64,000 nt of DNA from Seminavis robusta (GCA_903772945.1 CAICTM010000265.1:18757-82756); one strand, 5' to 3'. Shown: positions 42,626 through 53,010, counted from the first letter of the stretch. Notes: a model not told the origin generated them from the letters alone. A program made the numbers and translations.

Positions 42626-42994
42626 TCAGCTGTTGGTGGGTCCCGGATCCAAATCTGCCGCAGACAAAGTCAACAGTGCCTTTTCTTGCTCTCAAAGGCC
42701 ATCAACACATCTGTCCATCGCATCAAATCCAGTGGAAGGGGCACCTACTGGATCCAGTGGACGTGCAAGGACAATGATGGCGGCCCGGCAGTCCTGTGGG
42801 CATTTGATCTGGATGACAACCAATAAGTCGAGATTCTCCAAGTCCATCATAACACTTGAGTACTGATCACTGGCCTGTTTCTGCTTCTGGATGCCCATGA
42901 GCAGGTCATTGCTGCAACCTTTACCCTCGTTCCAACGATCAGTTTGCAACATCAGTCTGTTCTGCCCCTCCCTTTTCCCCAGAGGAAGCGCCAT
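42626..42994 (-). pseudogene. Small unknown gene or fragment with an in-frame TGA
   Basis: ATG at 42994 opens a frame with natural composition (VMMDLENLDLLVVIQIKCP, then CRAAIIVLARPLDPVGAP). A TGA at 42694-42692 interrupts it, after which the same frame continues EQEKALLTLSAADLDPGPTN to a stop at 42626. CGA to TGA is the simplest lesion. No family is recognised. It may be a remnant of a larger gene. Confidence 0.4.
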
Positions 42995-43078
42995 TTGGCC
43001 TTTGCATTCATTCTACCGATCATGCTAGCTAGCTAGATCTATCTTCCAAATCTATCAATCTTTTGACAACCCATTGAG

Positions 43079-44938
43079 TTAGCTTTTCCGTTGGCGCCGT
43101 TTCTGAATTCGCTGTGGTGATTGTTGCCTTGAATCTGATTTCGCCCGCTTAGACAAAGCTGAAGCCAACGAATCTCCCTCTGTGCTGGTTGCTTTACCAA
43201 TGGCAGAGCCATCAGATGGGGACACCTTGCTTTTGCTGGGGCAACCTGCGTTGCGTGTGTTCCGAAACAAGTGGGAAATCTACAAGCAAGGAATGGGTGA
43301 GAATAATCAGCAAAATCATTTTCGACTCTTCTTTGCCTAAGCCTGGCCCTCGCTGGCATCCATAGAGTACCTCCCTACTACCGTTACTTTCTCTGTGCCA
43401 ACAGATAAACTCATTTTTGTACATACCTTGTTCCTTGCGTCTTCTTGGTCCACTCTTTCCCATGCATCATCTTCCCATTTCAAAAACCGACCGTGCGATT
43501 CTCGGATCATTGTGACAATACGTTCAGCAATTGCTGTCTTTTCATACTTTCCCGCAGCCTCATACTTGTCTCGAAACATGTCAGCAATATGTGCAGCTCT
43601 CAGGTTGCCGGTGTGATTCCTTGTATGAAGTCCTCGTCCAAAGAGGACATCAAATCGACGGGGGACTAAAATATCAATGTTTGTGTCGCCTTTTTCTTCC
43701 TGCTTGCTCCAGCTCTGAATACATTGAAGATGATGCTCCAGATCAATGGGTTCATTTTTTGGACGGAATGGGAAACGATCCGTTGCGATTCCAAAGGTCT
43801 GCAATGCAAATTTGAGCTGTTCAAAGTCCCCATAGTGAACTCGGATTCGAGTCCTCAGTTCCTCGTGGAGGAACCATCGAATGCCATCAACCAATGGACG
43901 TAGACACTTTTGGCTGAGCAGAATGTGGACACAAACCACCTTGCGAGGGATCCCAGGCCTGAGTTTATTCATTAGCTGTGCTTGGGTGAGTATACTTTGT
44001 TGTACTTGTTGCAGAGATTGCCCTGACCACCTCATTACAATAACAACGCCCTTCTTTTGTGCCATCTCAGTTTGGAGAATGGACATTATCATTAGCACGA
44101 TGGCACGTAGCTGCATGTGAATAGGGGAAAGAACGACAAAATATCAGAGACCAAAATGTGGATGCCAAGAGCTTGCAGTTCCACTCCACTTTGGATCCCA
44201 ATTACATACATGGCATTCCACAGCCAGAGAGCCATCTATGCAAGTAGGTGATAATGCCAAGACCAGACGGCCAGCAGCATCGCACCCAGGCAAGAGCTGC
44301 CATGCCCCTGATTTGAGAGCCTTCAAATCATCTTCATTGAGATCACTCATACGCAGCTTTCGGGCCAAGGCAGGTCCACCACCAAACATATCCATCTTGT
44401 TCTCCAAATGTGTTACTATTCTTTGTGCCGACGCCTCGACATCAAACTTTTCGCTGCGAAGAAACATGAGCCGAAACTCCCGACCCGTTACATATTCTTC
44501 ATTCAAATACTTGGCTTTTTCGTACGCTTTTCGGTCTGGTATCTTTCGAATTTCCTGCTCCAATTGCTCAAGCAGATCATCTATGTTCTCAGGATCGTTA
44601 GATTCCTGGGCCATCCCATGGATGTCAAATGTGGTACGCTCGTTTTCTTCAACCGACAGCTTCTCCATTTCATCTGCCAAGAGCTTTTCAATCAGATCTG
44701 CTCCATCAGAAGACTGAGGGGAGCGCTCCAAGGAAAGACCTGCCTCGGGAAAGGTCTTGTCTCTTTCAACACCCAATTCTCCAGTCACAAGGTCCCCATC
44801 ATCAATTTTGGTATCAGGAGCCACTGGATCACACACTTCCTGATTGTTTGCAGTGTTATTATCTGCTAATGTGGTATTTTCAGGAACTGGAACACTGTTG
44901 TTGCTGTCAAGCACTGGTACCGGTAGGAAAGGCTCCAT
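43079..44938 (-). CDS. DUF6824-domain protein, three exons, 537 aa
   Basis: Exons 44210-44938 (ATG at 44938), 43427-44110 and 43079-43279; introns of 99 and 147 bp are all phase 0. The N-terminal ~150 residues are acidic and disordered. Residues ~150-245 hold EYVTGREFRLMFLRSEKFD and LRMSDLNEDDLKALKSGAWQ, resembling the N-terminal part of CRAL-TRIO-like proteins. After the first junction (VECH-LRAIVLMIMSIL) comes a middle domain. Residues ~390-475 are the DUF6824 signature: RRFDVLFGRGLHTRNHTGN, EKTAIAERIVTMI, GRFLKWEDD and ARNK-ISHLFRNTRN, the latter across intron 2. The C-terminus is Ser/Lys/Arg-rich. DUF6824 is common in diatoms and its role is unknown. Intron 2 and the 5' flank each carry a copy of the ~60 bp dispersed repeat. 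Confidence 0.85.
43321..43381 (-). repeat. Dispersed ~60 bp repeat, copy 2, inside an intron
   Basis: It reads TTCGACTCTTCTTTGCC, CCTGGCCCTCGCTGGC and ATAGAGTACCTCCC on the plus strand, matching copy 1 at 33940-33999. It lies within intron 2 of the DUF6824 gene. Confidence 0.7.
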
Positions 44939-44973
44939 GGTTAGTGCAGAGCTGATCTCAAAGAATCTTTTCT

Positions 44974-45010
44974 CCTGGCCCTCTCTGGCTTCCGTAGATA
45001 ATCTCCCCAC
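44974..45010 (-). repeat. Dispersed repeat, copy 3 (short)
   Basis: CCTGGCCCTCTCTGGC followed by TTCCGTAGATAATCTCCC matches the right half of copy 1. It lies in the 5' flank of the DUF6824 gene. Confidence 0.65.
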
Positions 45011-45692
45011 TCTGAAACCTCGTGGAATATTTCCTCTGTTCAATGAGTTCAGCTATCATAATATGAGTGTGGTACTGGTACCAAGAGGCGAGGGGAGGCT
45101 TAGCCCCTTGGCTGTTGTCCTCCCTCCATTTCACCACGTGGATCTGGAGTACTCGTACTCTAGCTAGAGTAGTACGATTACCGGTAGGAATGAACAATAC
45201 AAGCAATCAATTGCTTCCTTTAAGCATGTATGGAAACTGCATGCACGGAGCAACTAAGACCAAAAGTCGTGGCGTCTCATGGCTGTGGGGTGTGGGGGTG
45301 ACAGAATGAATCGAATCGAAGCACTACCGGTACCGGTACGCAACATCAAAATTCAACCGCTCTAAATCCCCCGTTGTCCCACGTGGTGGCCACGGAACAC
45401 TGATACCGGTACTACCTTGGCTAAAAAAGGTGAACTAAATCTCAAGTTTAGCCCCAGTTTCAGCCACCGATTTAGCCTTGTGGGTATTCATTCATGCAGC
45501 TTTTGCTTACAATACATGTACATCGTACACTGTACCATCTTCTTTGAACAAAAGAGAATATTCTACTTTACTATGCCTACCGTAGCCAGCTTTGCATGCT
45601 TATTCGTAGAAGCCTCGCCACCACCAAGGGATCACGAGGAGAAGACTTAGTGTTGTTTTAGCTGTTGGAATCCACCTTGCAATGACACAAGG
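45011..45692. other. Gene-free stretch
   Basis: GGTACCGGTACG-type palindromes at about 45327 and 45409. No convincing gene is seen. Confidence 0.5.
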
Positions 45693-46125
45693 ATGAAACT
45701 GGAAGAATTGGAAACCAGTTTGATTCGCAGCATTGAAGCCTATCGAGGGGAGATGCCAAGTCTGGAACCAACCACAACAAGAGCGCCAAGAAGTTTAGTC
45801 CTGGCAATGCCGTTCTCTCGGAGTTGTCCAATCTGCACAACTATCTGGAAGACGACGAACAACAATCCAGTAGCAAGAACGACAACAGTCTGTTGTTGAG
45901 TTGGGAAGCATCCGAACAGGACTATCAAACCATTTGTGGTCTCATCAGTGGACTGATTGCATTGGCCTCCAAAATTCAAGTGACAACTTTGGGTCAACGT
46001 CAACAAGATCCTTTCCGGTACCGCCGTGTTTGCTTTTAAGCAAGCTGTTACGAGCCGAGGCTCTGGTGGTAGTCAGCGCCATGCAAAGACACCAAGCGAC
46101 CAGAAACAGGGAAGAAGTAGGTAAT
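45693..46125 (+). pseudogene. Frameshifted remnant of an unknown protein gene
   Basis: ATG 45693 starts MKLEELETSLIRSIEAYRGE. Near 45765 the natural sequence moves one frame (KFSPGNAVLSELSNLHNYLE, then LISGLIALASKIQVTT). Near 46010 it shifts again to SGTAVFAFKQAVTSRG, ending at a stop near 46123. No intron with GT/AG ends explains either shift. A diverse, amphipathic composition in three successive frames is the evidence for a decayed gene. Family not recognised. Confidence 0.5.
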
Positions 46126-46772
46126 GATCCTGTCATTATTGCACCGCTTTGATTTCTACCGTATGCCTGTGAGCTAGCTAGCTGATACTAATAGAAAGCA
46201 AAAAATTCTTCTCGGTTAGAAGCTATATCTGACAACGAAAGGTAGTCGCCAAGGCCACAATAGTTTGTCGTGTACAAAGCTCCTCCCCCATACGGCACCA
46301 TAATGTATGGTAGACAAGTACCGGTAGCGGTGCCTGCCTTGTCTTAGTAGCCTTGTCACCACCTTTGATGCGGTTCTGTGTTGCCTAGAAGCGGATGCTA
46401 CCTTCGCGAAGACACAACATTATTTTTGCTTGCCACAGTACGATGTAACGAATGGAACAGTGCTTCACTCAGCCAGCTTCGTGGATCCTCCTCCTACAAA
46501 CTTCGTTCCGTGCTTCGCACATGCTCGAAGATGTCATGGTCACACCTTGCCCTTCTCCCCCTTGCCGATGTAGCTTGTAGGCAGTGAGGGAGCAGTCTTG
46601 AGGAGTGCAGAAGGCTTTTTTCTGTTCGGTAGGTCCACTAGTAGCTCCGAGCATGGAGGGCGAGCTTGTCGAAGCAATTGCAGCGTCGGTTGGTTGAGGC
46701 TTGAGCCCTACATTGGCATACCTACTGTTGCCACGCACCGATGAAATTTTCGCATCGAGATCCCTTACTACG
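46126..46772. other. Gene-free stretch with a dispersed repeat
   Basis: About 46322-46364 repeats the 42399-42460 sequence. An AGCTAGCTAGC run lies at 46173. The right end is presumably the promoter and leader of the capping-enzyme gene. Confidence 0.5.
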
Positions 46773-49391
46773 ATGAATACAACAAAAGATACAACAAGCT
46801 GCATCAAAATCTCACAAAGAAAGTTGGCTAAAAAACAGACAACTTCTATGATGATGTTTCGGTTTCGGATTGGTGACAGCTTCAGGTCCTCTGATACGGA
46901 TTGGATGAAGCAGTTGGTCACACCAGTATCTTTCTTGACAAGAGAAAACGTCGAGTGGCTTGAAACGTTGGATTATGTGGTATCACCAAAAGCTGATGGG
47001 CAACGCATGTTGCTGCTGTGCGAGCAGCAGACATTTGAGCTTTATCTTGTCCACCCGTCATCGTCATTGCCGCCCATCAAGCTGAACGGGAAGTATTTTG
47101 GACCCAGACTCAAGAGTGCTGGATTCCTCCTGGACGCTGAAGTAGTAGAAGTTGGAACGTCCAGATGGATCCTGGCGTTTGATGTTCTCGCAATGGAGGC
47201 AGACATGGAATTTGATGGCCATCGTTTCAAAGCGTGGGACCAGGGCATGGGATCGTACGATGTCCCGTGCCTCAAAGAACGGCACCGGTTGTTGGAGTCT
47301 CTGACCAAAGTCATGAAAGTACCAGGGCTGTTGATGAAGCCAGTGAAGCCCTCCAACGAAGCTTGCAAAGTGAAGGAGAGATTGCAAACTCTCCCGTATC
47401 CCACAGATGGGCTGGTTTTTACCCCTGCCAATGACCACGGCCTCCGGGCACTCAAGTGGAAACCAAAAATCGAGCTAACCCTGGACGTGGCTCTGGGTGG
47501 TCCGATCGAAACGGGACCAACAACCACACGCTTTGTTGCGTACTTGATGGCAGAGATTGACTGCGATATATCACTTCCGGCAAAGACTGCAGACGATGTT
47601 GTTCCTCCTGATCACGTGCCGTTTTGCATTTGCAGGTTGACCGGAAGCATCAGAATGCTAGCACCAAGAGAGGAATTCGACATCCTTGCCTTTGGGCTGA
47701 ATCGTCAGAAATCGTGGGCGGACCCCCCGCAGGACTGCAACGAGGGTTGCCTATGCAAAGAAAACTCTTTCCTTGACCATCGTGGGAAAGAGGCGAAATT
47801 TGCCCACTGCCCAAGGTGCGGCTGTCTTGGAGTTGCGTTTGCTCCTAGCTTTGCCTTTCAATGTCAAGTGGCTTGCATGTGTGAAAACACCTACCGCGGT
47901 TTGCCTAGGGCAGCCACAGTGGACGTTCCCAAGGATCTCGCGGAGATGGCGAAGCATTCAATTGTTGAGGTGTACATGGATGAAATCAACAAGGATGACA
48001 TGGCGTTGCGATTCAAGCGGCTCCGCCAAGACAAACAGTGTGCCAACACTTTTCAAGTGGTTGAACAAATCCGCAAGAGCATTCTGGAGCCGATTGAGCT
48101 CTCAACGATCAACTTTTGGGGCACCGAGGCCAAGCCTCTGGTCATGTCGAAGCGAGCACACAAGGGCGCATATCGCCAAGCTTCCAATGAAAGATGCAAG
48201 TTCGCCTTTGCGACTCTTCGAGTTCACCACTCTCAGATTAAAGGTTGGCTCTATAGAGCTTTCGGGGGCAAGCGTGTGATCGATATCTGTGCTGGTGGCT
48301 TGCACGATCTACACAACTGGCTTGACGCAGGGTTGGATATGGTTCTGGCTATTGAGAGAGATCCAGACCTTTGTGACCGTGGACGTTCCCGGCTCGAAGA
48401 GTTTGAGTTCACCCATTCTGACATGCGGGTCGAGCTTCTAGAGGCAGATGCATCAACGCTAAGCGCCTCGGCAGCATCGCTTCACCGAGACGGCCTCCCA
48501 TTTGATTCCGTGTTCTGCAACTTTGCCATCCATTACCTCTGGGAGACCCCGGAGCAGACTGCACGCCTACTTGATAGCATGGCCTCTGCGCTTGCAGATC
48601 AGGGCCGGTTCGTCGTCACGTACCTTCAAGGAGAAAAACTTCAAGAGGATGGTATCAAGATCTACAATGACGAAGGAGGCATGGAGTTTTCAGCAGAATT
48701 GCTAGATGACAATGGTGCTCTTGTCAAGGTTTTCGTGGCCTCAATCGGGATTCCACACGTTGAAAGCGTGGTGAAACTTGATGATATGACGAGCCGATTC
48801 AATGACGGTGGTTTCGACTTGGTGGCTTCCTATCCTTTCCCCATCTTTATGAACATGTTTCCAACTAGCTTGTCTTCGCAGGAGTTGCAAATGTCCTCCC
48901 TCTATGGTGTTGCTGTCTTTGAGAAACGATCCGTGAAAGTCAAGTCTGATAGGCCCCAAGATGCAATGCTGCCTTCCGCTTTTCCTCGAGACAGAGAATC
49001 GTCGGATCTTGAGCGGGCTGTGCTGGCATTCTTGGACATCCCGGATCTCATGAAAGGGCGTTTTGTGTGTAAGTTTTGGAGATCTGCCATTGATGAGTTT
49101 CAGGTTCATGTACCTCGAGCGACAAAATGTCAATACTTTTACAAGCACGTGGTTGCATACAACAACGACGACAAGTATACCATGAATGCGAAGGAACTTT
49201 CTGCCAGGGCTTTGGCTTGCTATCTTCGTATGGGTGGAGACATTGCCACGGAGGACGAGATGATTCGATTCGGTACCAACTTTGAGGACGGCAGCGATAG
49301 CGAAAGCGATTCGGACAACTCTCGAGGGTGGTACAACAGGTATGACGACTTTTCTGATGGCGGTTGCTTTGATTATGGTGGCTGGTACTAG
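46773..49391 (+). CDS. Fused mRNA capping enzyme: guanylyltransferase plus cap guanine-N7 methyltransferase, 872 aa
   Basis: ATG at 46773, one uninterrupted exon. The guanylyltransferase half has motif I SPKADGQRML with the lysyl-GMP Lys73, motif III LLDAEVVE, IIIa WILAFDVLAME, motif IV PTDGLVFTPAN and motif V ALKWKPKIEL. An OB-fold-like segment (CRLTGSIRML) follows, then a Cys-rich stretch (about residues 322-373, CNEGCLCK...CPRCGCLG...CMCEN) that may bind zinc. The methyltransferase half begins near KGAYRQASNERCKFAF, with SAM motif VIDICAGGLHDL (about 503) and the cap-methylase signature FCNFAIHYLWE (about 583). At about 749-775, VLAFLDIPDLMKGRFVCKFW resembles an F-box. No RNA triphosphatase domain is seen. 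Together these would add and methylate the 5' cap of mRNA. The fusion order resembles large DNA viruses, but cellular origin is equally possible. Confidence 0.88.
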   Translation: MNTTKDTTSCIKISQRKLAKKQTTSMMMFRFRIGDSFRSSDTDWMKQLVTPVSFLTRENVEWLETLDYVVSPKADGQRMLLLCEQQTFELYLVHPSSSLPPIKLNGKYFGPRLKSAGFLLDAEVVEVGTSRWILAFDVLAMEADMEFDGHRFKAWDQGMGSYDVPCLKERHRLLESLTKVMKVPGLLMKPVKPSNEACKVKERLQTLPYPTDGLVFTPANDHGLRALKWKPKIELTLDVALGGPIETGPTTTRFVAYLMAEIDCDISLPAKTADDVVPPDHVPFCICRLTGSIRMLAPREEFDILAFGLNRQKSWADPPQDCNEGCLCKENSFLDHRGKEAKFAHCPRCGCLGVAFAPSFAFQCQVACMCENTYRGLPRAATVDVPKDLAEMAKHSIVEVYMDEINKDDMALRFKRLRQDKQCANTFQVVEQIRKSILEPIELSTINFWGTEAKPLVMSKRAHKGAYRQASNERCKFAFATLRVHHSQIKGWLYRAFGGKRVIDICAGGLHDLHNWLDAGLDMVLAIERDPDLCDRGRSRLEEFEFTHSDMRVELLEADASTLSASAASLHRDGLPFDSVFCNFAIHYLWETPEQTARLLDSMASALADQGRFVVTYLQGEKLQEDGIKIYNDEGGMEFSAELLDDNGALVKVFVASIGIPHVESVVKLDDMTSRFNDGGFDLVASYPFPIFMNMFPTSLSSQELQMSSLYGVAVFEKRSVKVKSDRPQDAMLPSAFPRDRESSDLERAVLAFLDIPDLMKGRFVCKFWRSAIDEFQVHVPRATKCQYFYKHVVAYNNDDKYTMNAKELSARALACYLRMGGDIATEDEMIRFGTNFEDGSDSESDSDNSRGWYNRYDDFSDGGCFDYGGWY

Positions 49392-49631
49392 CAATCTAGT
49401 CTTGTGCCTGTGGATCGCTGCGTTTTGCCCGACCAAATCAACTGTGCTGAGTTTCTAAAGAGTAATAGTAGTGAATTGCAGTCTCTGGCTACTCCCACGT
49501 TGCCCGTAGTTGGTTCCATAAACTTTAAAATGCATGTCATGTATGGATTGCTATGTACATGTACGCATCAATTATCATAAATCTCATTTCAGTAGTACTG
49601 TAAGAGTCAAGTAAGTGATCGAGTTCACTTG

Positions 49632-51380
49632 TTACTTTTTGTCCGTCTCTTTTGTTGGTAGTTTGGGCGCCATGCATTCTTCAATTCCGTCGGGCAGTAC
49701 GACGCCCCGTTGTTTCTTTTGCACAATTTCATGTCGCGCCTTTGTCAATTGCATATCCAATACGGCATTGGCGGCTTGATGGAGTACTCGCGCGAGTCGA
49801 TTGGTTTGATTGAAAAACGCCTTGTCGTCGTCGGTCCAGTACGTGACGGGTCGACAGGACTGCATCCGCCGTGTGGGCAATTCGTGCCATGGTACATTGA
49901 GTTTGTAATGCAAGAGACACATGCTTTCTTTCATGCGTTCGGTAATACCAAACCACATCATGTCGCCTCCGTAGGGTGGTGATTCACCTTGTGCGTCGGT
50001 TTCAACGGCATCAATGCCCCCCAAATAACGCACGGCATTGTGCACATGCTGTTCTACCGACATGCGCGGATTGCTATTTTTGGGATAATGATGCAGATTG
50101 GTGAGAATGTTTTCCGTGCCTTCTTTGCCCCCCGCCAAGAACGCGTGAATGGATGCACAATGAGGCGAATCATCGAGTTGTCCCGCTTGAAATGCCTTGC
50201 AAATACGTCGTCGATGGGGTTTCTTTTGTTTGAGTTGTGCTTCTGTTCGTCCGGAACATTCCCGTTTGTTCGATTCGATCCGTGCCAATGTCAATTCGTT
50301 CAAACTGTATCCATCGCACGCATTGGTGGCATTCGTTTGTGGGATGCCGTAGAGTTGTGCCTTTTTGGCCCATTTGGCACCCTTGCACATCCATTCGTTA
50401 AAGTTGGACGCCACGAGTGACATGGGATCGCGCAACATGGTGACTTGTTGAACTCGCTTGAGGGGCAGATTGCTTTTGGTGTACCGGTACATACCGGCCG
50501 CATCGGACAATTGTTGATTGACGCGTCGATATCCCGAATGAGAAAAGATGACTTTATGGCGGTGAAACCACTCTTGACGCGACAAGTCTTGACTGGTTTC
50601 TCGTTTGTGTTTTTGCGAGTCTTTGTAATAGCGTTCTTGCCATCCTTTAAAGTTGAAACTTCCCGATTCATGTGATCCGGGCACGACGCCTCCAATGCTC
50701 TTTTCCAGCACATTACTGACGGAAGTTCCTCCCGACTTGAGGGGATGGAAAAAGACAATCACGTCCTTGTCGGGTTGATATTCATTTTCATGGCCATAAA
50801 CATCCGCCAAGAGTGTGTGGAGGATGGAAGACGAATTCCCCAGTTCCCACCTGTCCATCACTTGAGCAATGGTAGCATTCAGGTCGAAACTTTCTACCTG
50901 GAAGTCTACTGTCCAATTGTTGGCTTCATTGGTTGTTACTGTAATAGCTGTAGTTGTTGGTTCTGTGGGTACCAATGATGACGTTGGTGTGACTTCTGTA
51001 GTTGTGGTTGTGGCTGTGGCCACTTCTTCTTGCGATTCTTTTTTTGGAGGTTTTGTAACGGGAGGTTTCTTGTTTTCGGGATTCTTCATGGTCCTTCGAC
51101 CTCGTTTCCTACTACTGGCGGTTGTCACGGCGTCTTTATCCTTCTCACTGTTGTTGTTGTTGATCACCACCGACACGGCAGTACCATTGTTACCACTACT
51201 CGTACTAGTAGTACTTGTGGTAGTAGGGGTGGTACTAATCACTGTTGTGGACGTATCGCTCGATACCAGCAAAATCATCACGCTGCGATTGAACTGAAGA
51301 ATCGTAGACAGCATCATCACAACGGCCACCACGCCAAACATCGCATTGCGAAACCCCAACGGTGACGAAGAGCTCGTCAT
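49632..51380 (-). CDS. Type II membrane sulfotransferase, 582 aa
   Basis: ATG at 51380. One membrane anchor near residues 10-32 (FGVVAVVMMLSTILQF), then a ~150-residue Thr/Ser/Lys stem, an arrangement typical of Golgi enzymes. The catalytic domain starts at VIVFFHPLKSGGTSVSN (about residue 207), the 5'-phosphosulfate-binding loop with Lys, as in heparan/chondroitin sulfotransferases. TMLRDPMSLVASNFNEW is the 3'-phosphate-binding element with Arg and Ser. Cys-rich downstream segments (RRRICKAFQAG) follow. It would move sulfate from PAPS to a carbohydrate during secretion, in keeping with sulfated polysaccharides of diatom walls. The acceptor is unknown. Confidence 0.82.
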   Translation of the reverse strand: MTSSSSPLGFRNAMFGVVAVVMMLSTILQFNRSVMILLVSSDTSTTVISTTPTTTSTTSTSSGNNGTAVSVVINNNNSEKDKDAVTTASSRKRGRRTMKNPENKKPPVTKPPKKESQEEVATATTTTTEVTPTSSLVPTEPTTTAITVTTNEANNWTVDFQVESFDLNATIAQVMDRWELGNSSSILHTLLADVYGHENEYQPDKDVIVFFHPLKSGGTSVSNVLEKSIGGVVPGSHESGSFNFKGWQERYYKDSQKHKRETSQDLSRQEWFHRHKVIFSHSGYRRVNQQLSDAAGMYRYTKSNLPLKRVQQVTMLRDPMSLVASNFNEWMCKGAKWAKKAQLYGIPQTNATNACDGYSLNELTLARIESNKRECSGRTEAQLKQKKPHRRRICKAFQAGQLDDSPHCASIHAFLAGGKEGTENILTNLHHYPKNSNPRMSVEQHVHNAVRYLGGIDAVETDAQGESPPYGGDMMWFGITERMKESMCLLHYKLNVPWHELPTRRMQSCRPVTYWTDDDKAFFNQTNRLARVLHQAANAVLDMQLTKARHEIVQKKQRGVVLPDGIEECMAPKLPTKETDKK

Positions 51381-52160
51381 GGTCAACTTCTTTTGGATGT
51401 CGTCTTTGTTGTTGTCTTTGTGGATGATGTATGGCAGCCTCGGTCTCTAGCGGAATAACCGCGTCAAGGGCCCATCCGTACAAAAACTACACAGCGGTAT
51501 AAGCCACAAAGGACTATAGAGCAAACAGTACAAACGGGACATTGCATGTGTGAATGACCAGTTGGGGCAATGCGATCGTCTTGTGAGCATCTCACAATTT
51601 GAAACAACCACAAAACCGGTTGGGCTCGAGACTCGAGACACCACCATGCACCATGCACAACGTTCACCACGGGTTCAGGCGTTCAGGCAGAACGCATGTC
51701 GTCTCAAAAAACAAAGGATATGTTACTTAGTACTAGTAGTACTGGTAGAGGTACATGCTCCCTGTCTGCACACAAATAAATGGAAGACCACGGAAATCGC
51801 TGTGGAGGCTAGGCCGCTCCATTCCACCTCTGCAAGCCTGGACAGCCACAAAAGGCACGAAGGTCGCTCGTTGCTGCAAAATAGATGATTGAAGTAGCCA
51901 ATCAATCAATCCTTTGCCGAGCTGGAAAGCAGCTAACAATATATAGCTGAAGATTCCTAAGTTATCAATAAGTATGAATACTCGCTCTTGCTTGTAGCTA
52001 CGGCAGATTAGTAGTAGATGTGTGTCATGAGAGAACTACTACCGGTACCGGTACCGGTACCGGTGCCGTACCGATAAGACTACGGCACTGCAGCAGTGCC
52101 ATGCCTCCTTCCTCAGCAAAGACTGGAGACTGAATGCTTCTCGCTCGACTTTCGTACCGG
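51381..52160. other. Gene-free stretch left of the transposon
   Basis: A long alternating palindrome of ACCGGT/GGTACC units lies at 52040-52066. Short open frames here lack ATG starts or natural composition. No gene is recognised. Confidence 0.55.
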
Positions 52161-52194
52161 GCTACTCCAAGGAAAATGTTGAGAATTCTCACCA

Positions 52195-53010
52195 TTACTG
52201 GACCGTCCCAAGGTTTTTGCTCAGGTTTAAAAACTGCTCAAATCATGGTTCTGGTTAACGATGTATCCTACCGTCCGGCGCGCATCGGCAAACAACACGA
52301 AAAATCGAGCGAAAATGGCGCTGCATGACCTCTTTGTTGACACTGTTAACTCCCTTTCGACAGCTTGACTTTGCTGTGAGCCCTTTCTATAAGTCTATCG
52401 GTGGCATCGCCGCTTATCCTGCCACCTTTGGAGCGCCAGAGGCTTAGAGATAACAGGGTGGAAAAGAATCAGCGATACGGCTGTTTAAGCCTTCCTGAGC
52501 ACCTATGAGTGGCAGGTTAAGTCTCTTCACCTTCTTTACTATTTTCCCAACAAGTTTGTTTATGGTTGCTATCGCCGAAAAGACCCAGAAGAGGTGCAAC
52601 AAGCACCATCTTGATAGGCGATTTTGCTCCATTTTTCGTGTTGTTTGCCGATGCGCGCCGGACTGTGGGATACATCGTTAAGGGAATGTTTTAAAAGGGA
52701 ATGTTGAAGCTTTAAGGGAATGTTAAGGGAATGTTGAGGATTTAATGGAATGTTTTAAGGGAATGTTTATTTAAGGGAATGTTCATTTTTTTAAAGGGAA
52801 TGTTCTATGGGGTTTACATTAAGGCTTAGAGGAATGTTTCGAAGCGTTAAGGGAATGTTGTTAAGGGAATGTTGATTTAAGGGAATGTTAAGGGAATGTT
52901 AAGGATTTAAGGGAATGTTTTAAGGGAATGTTTAAGGGAATGTTTCAACTGCAAAATTTTGAGTTTTTTTAAAAACCTGAACCGTCGGACGGTCCTGTAC
53001 AGGGTGGCTT
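52195..53010. repeat. Nested inverted-repeat block at the left end of the transposon
   Basis: Inner arms 52255-52310 and 52626-52681 match inverted at 53 of 56 bases (TTAACGATGTATCC, then GTCCGGCGCGCATCGGCAAA). Outer arms 52200-52240 and 52961-52996 match less well (GGACCGTCC, CAGGTTT). The block could be an internal MITE-like insertion or subterminal structure of the larger element. No gene is seen in the ~315 bp loop. Confidence 0.7.
52682..52950. repeat. TTAAGGGAATGTT tandem array
   Basis: About 20 copies of AAGGGAATGTT separated by 0-15 variable bases (TTA, GATTTA, TTTTA). The core is conserved while spacing varies. It sits in the right arm of the nested inverted repeat and accounts for the extra length of that arm. 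Confidence 0.8.

Noticed and set aside
43280-43426. Open frame continuing the DUF6824 exon past 43427
   Set aside because: The DUF6824 signature continues only after splicing to 43279 (ARNK then ISHLFRNTRN), so this is intron.
44111-44209. Two separate genes on either side of this interval
   Set aside because: Phase-0 donor and acceptor join them into one protein whose parts occur together in DUF6824 proteins.
52682-52950. Telomeric or CRISPR-like repeat
   Set aside because: The core AAGGGAATGTT is not a telomere repeat, spacing is irregular and it lies inside a transposon-like block.
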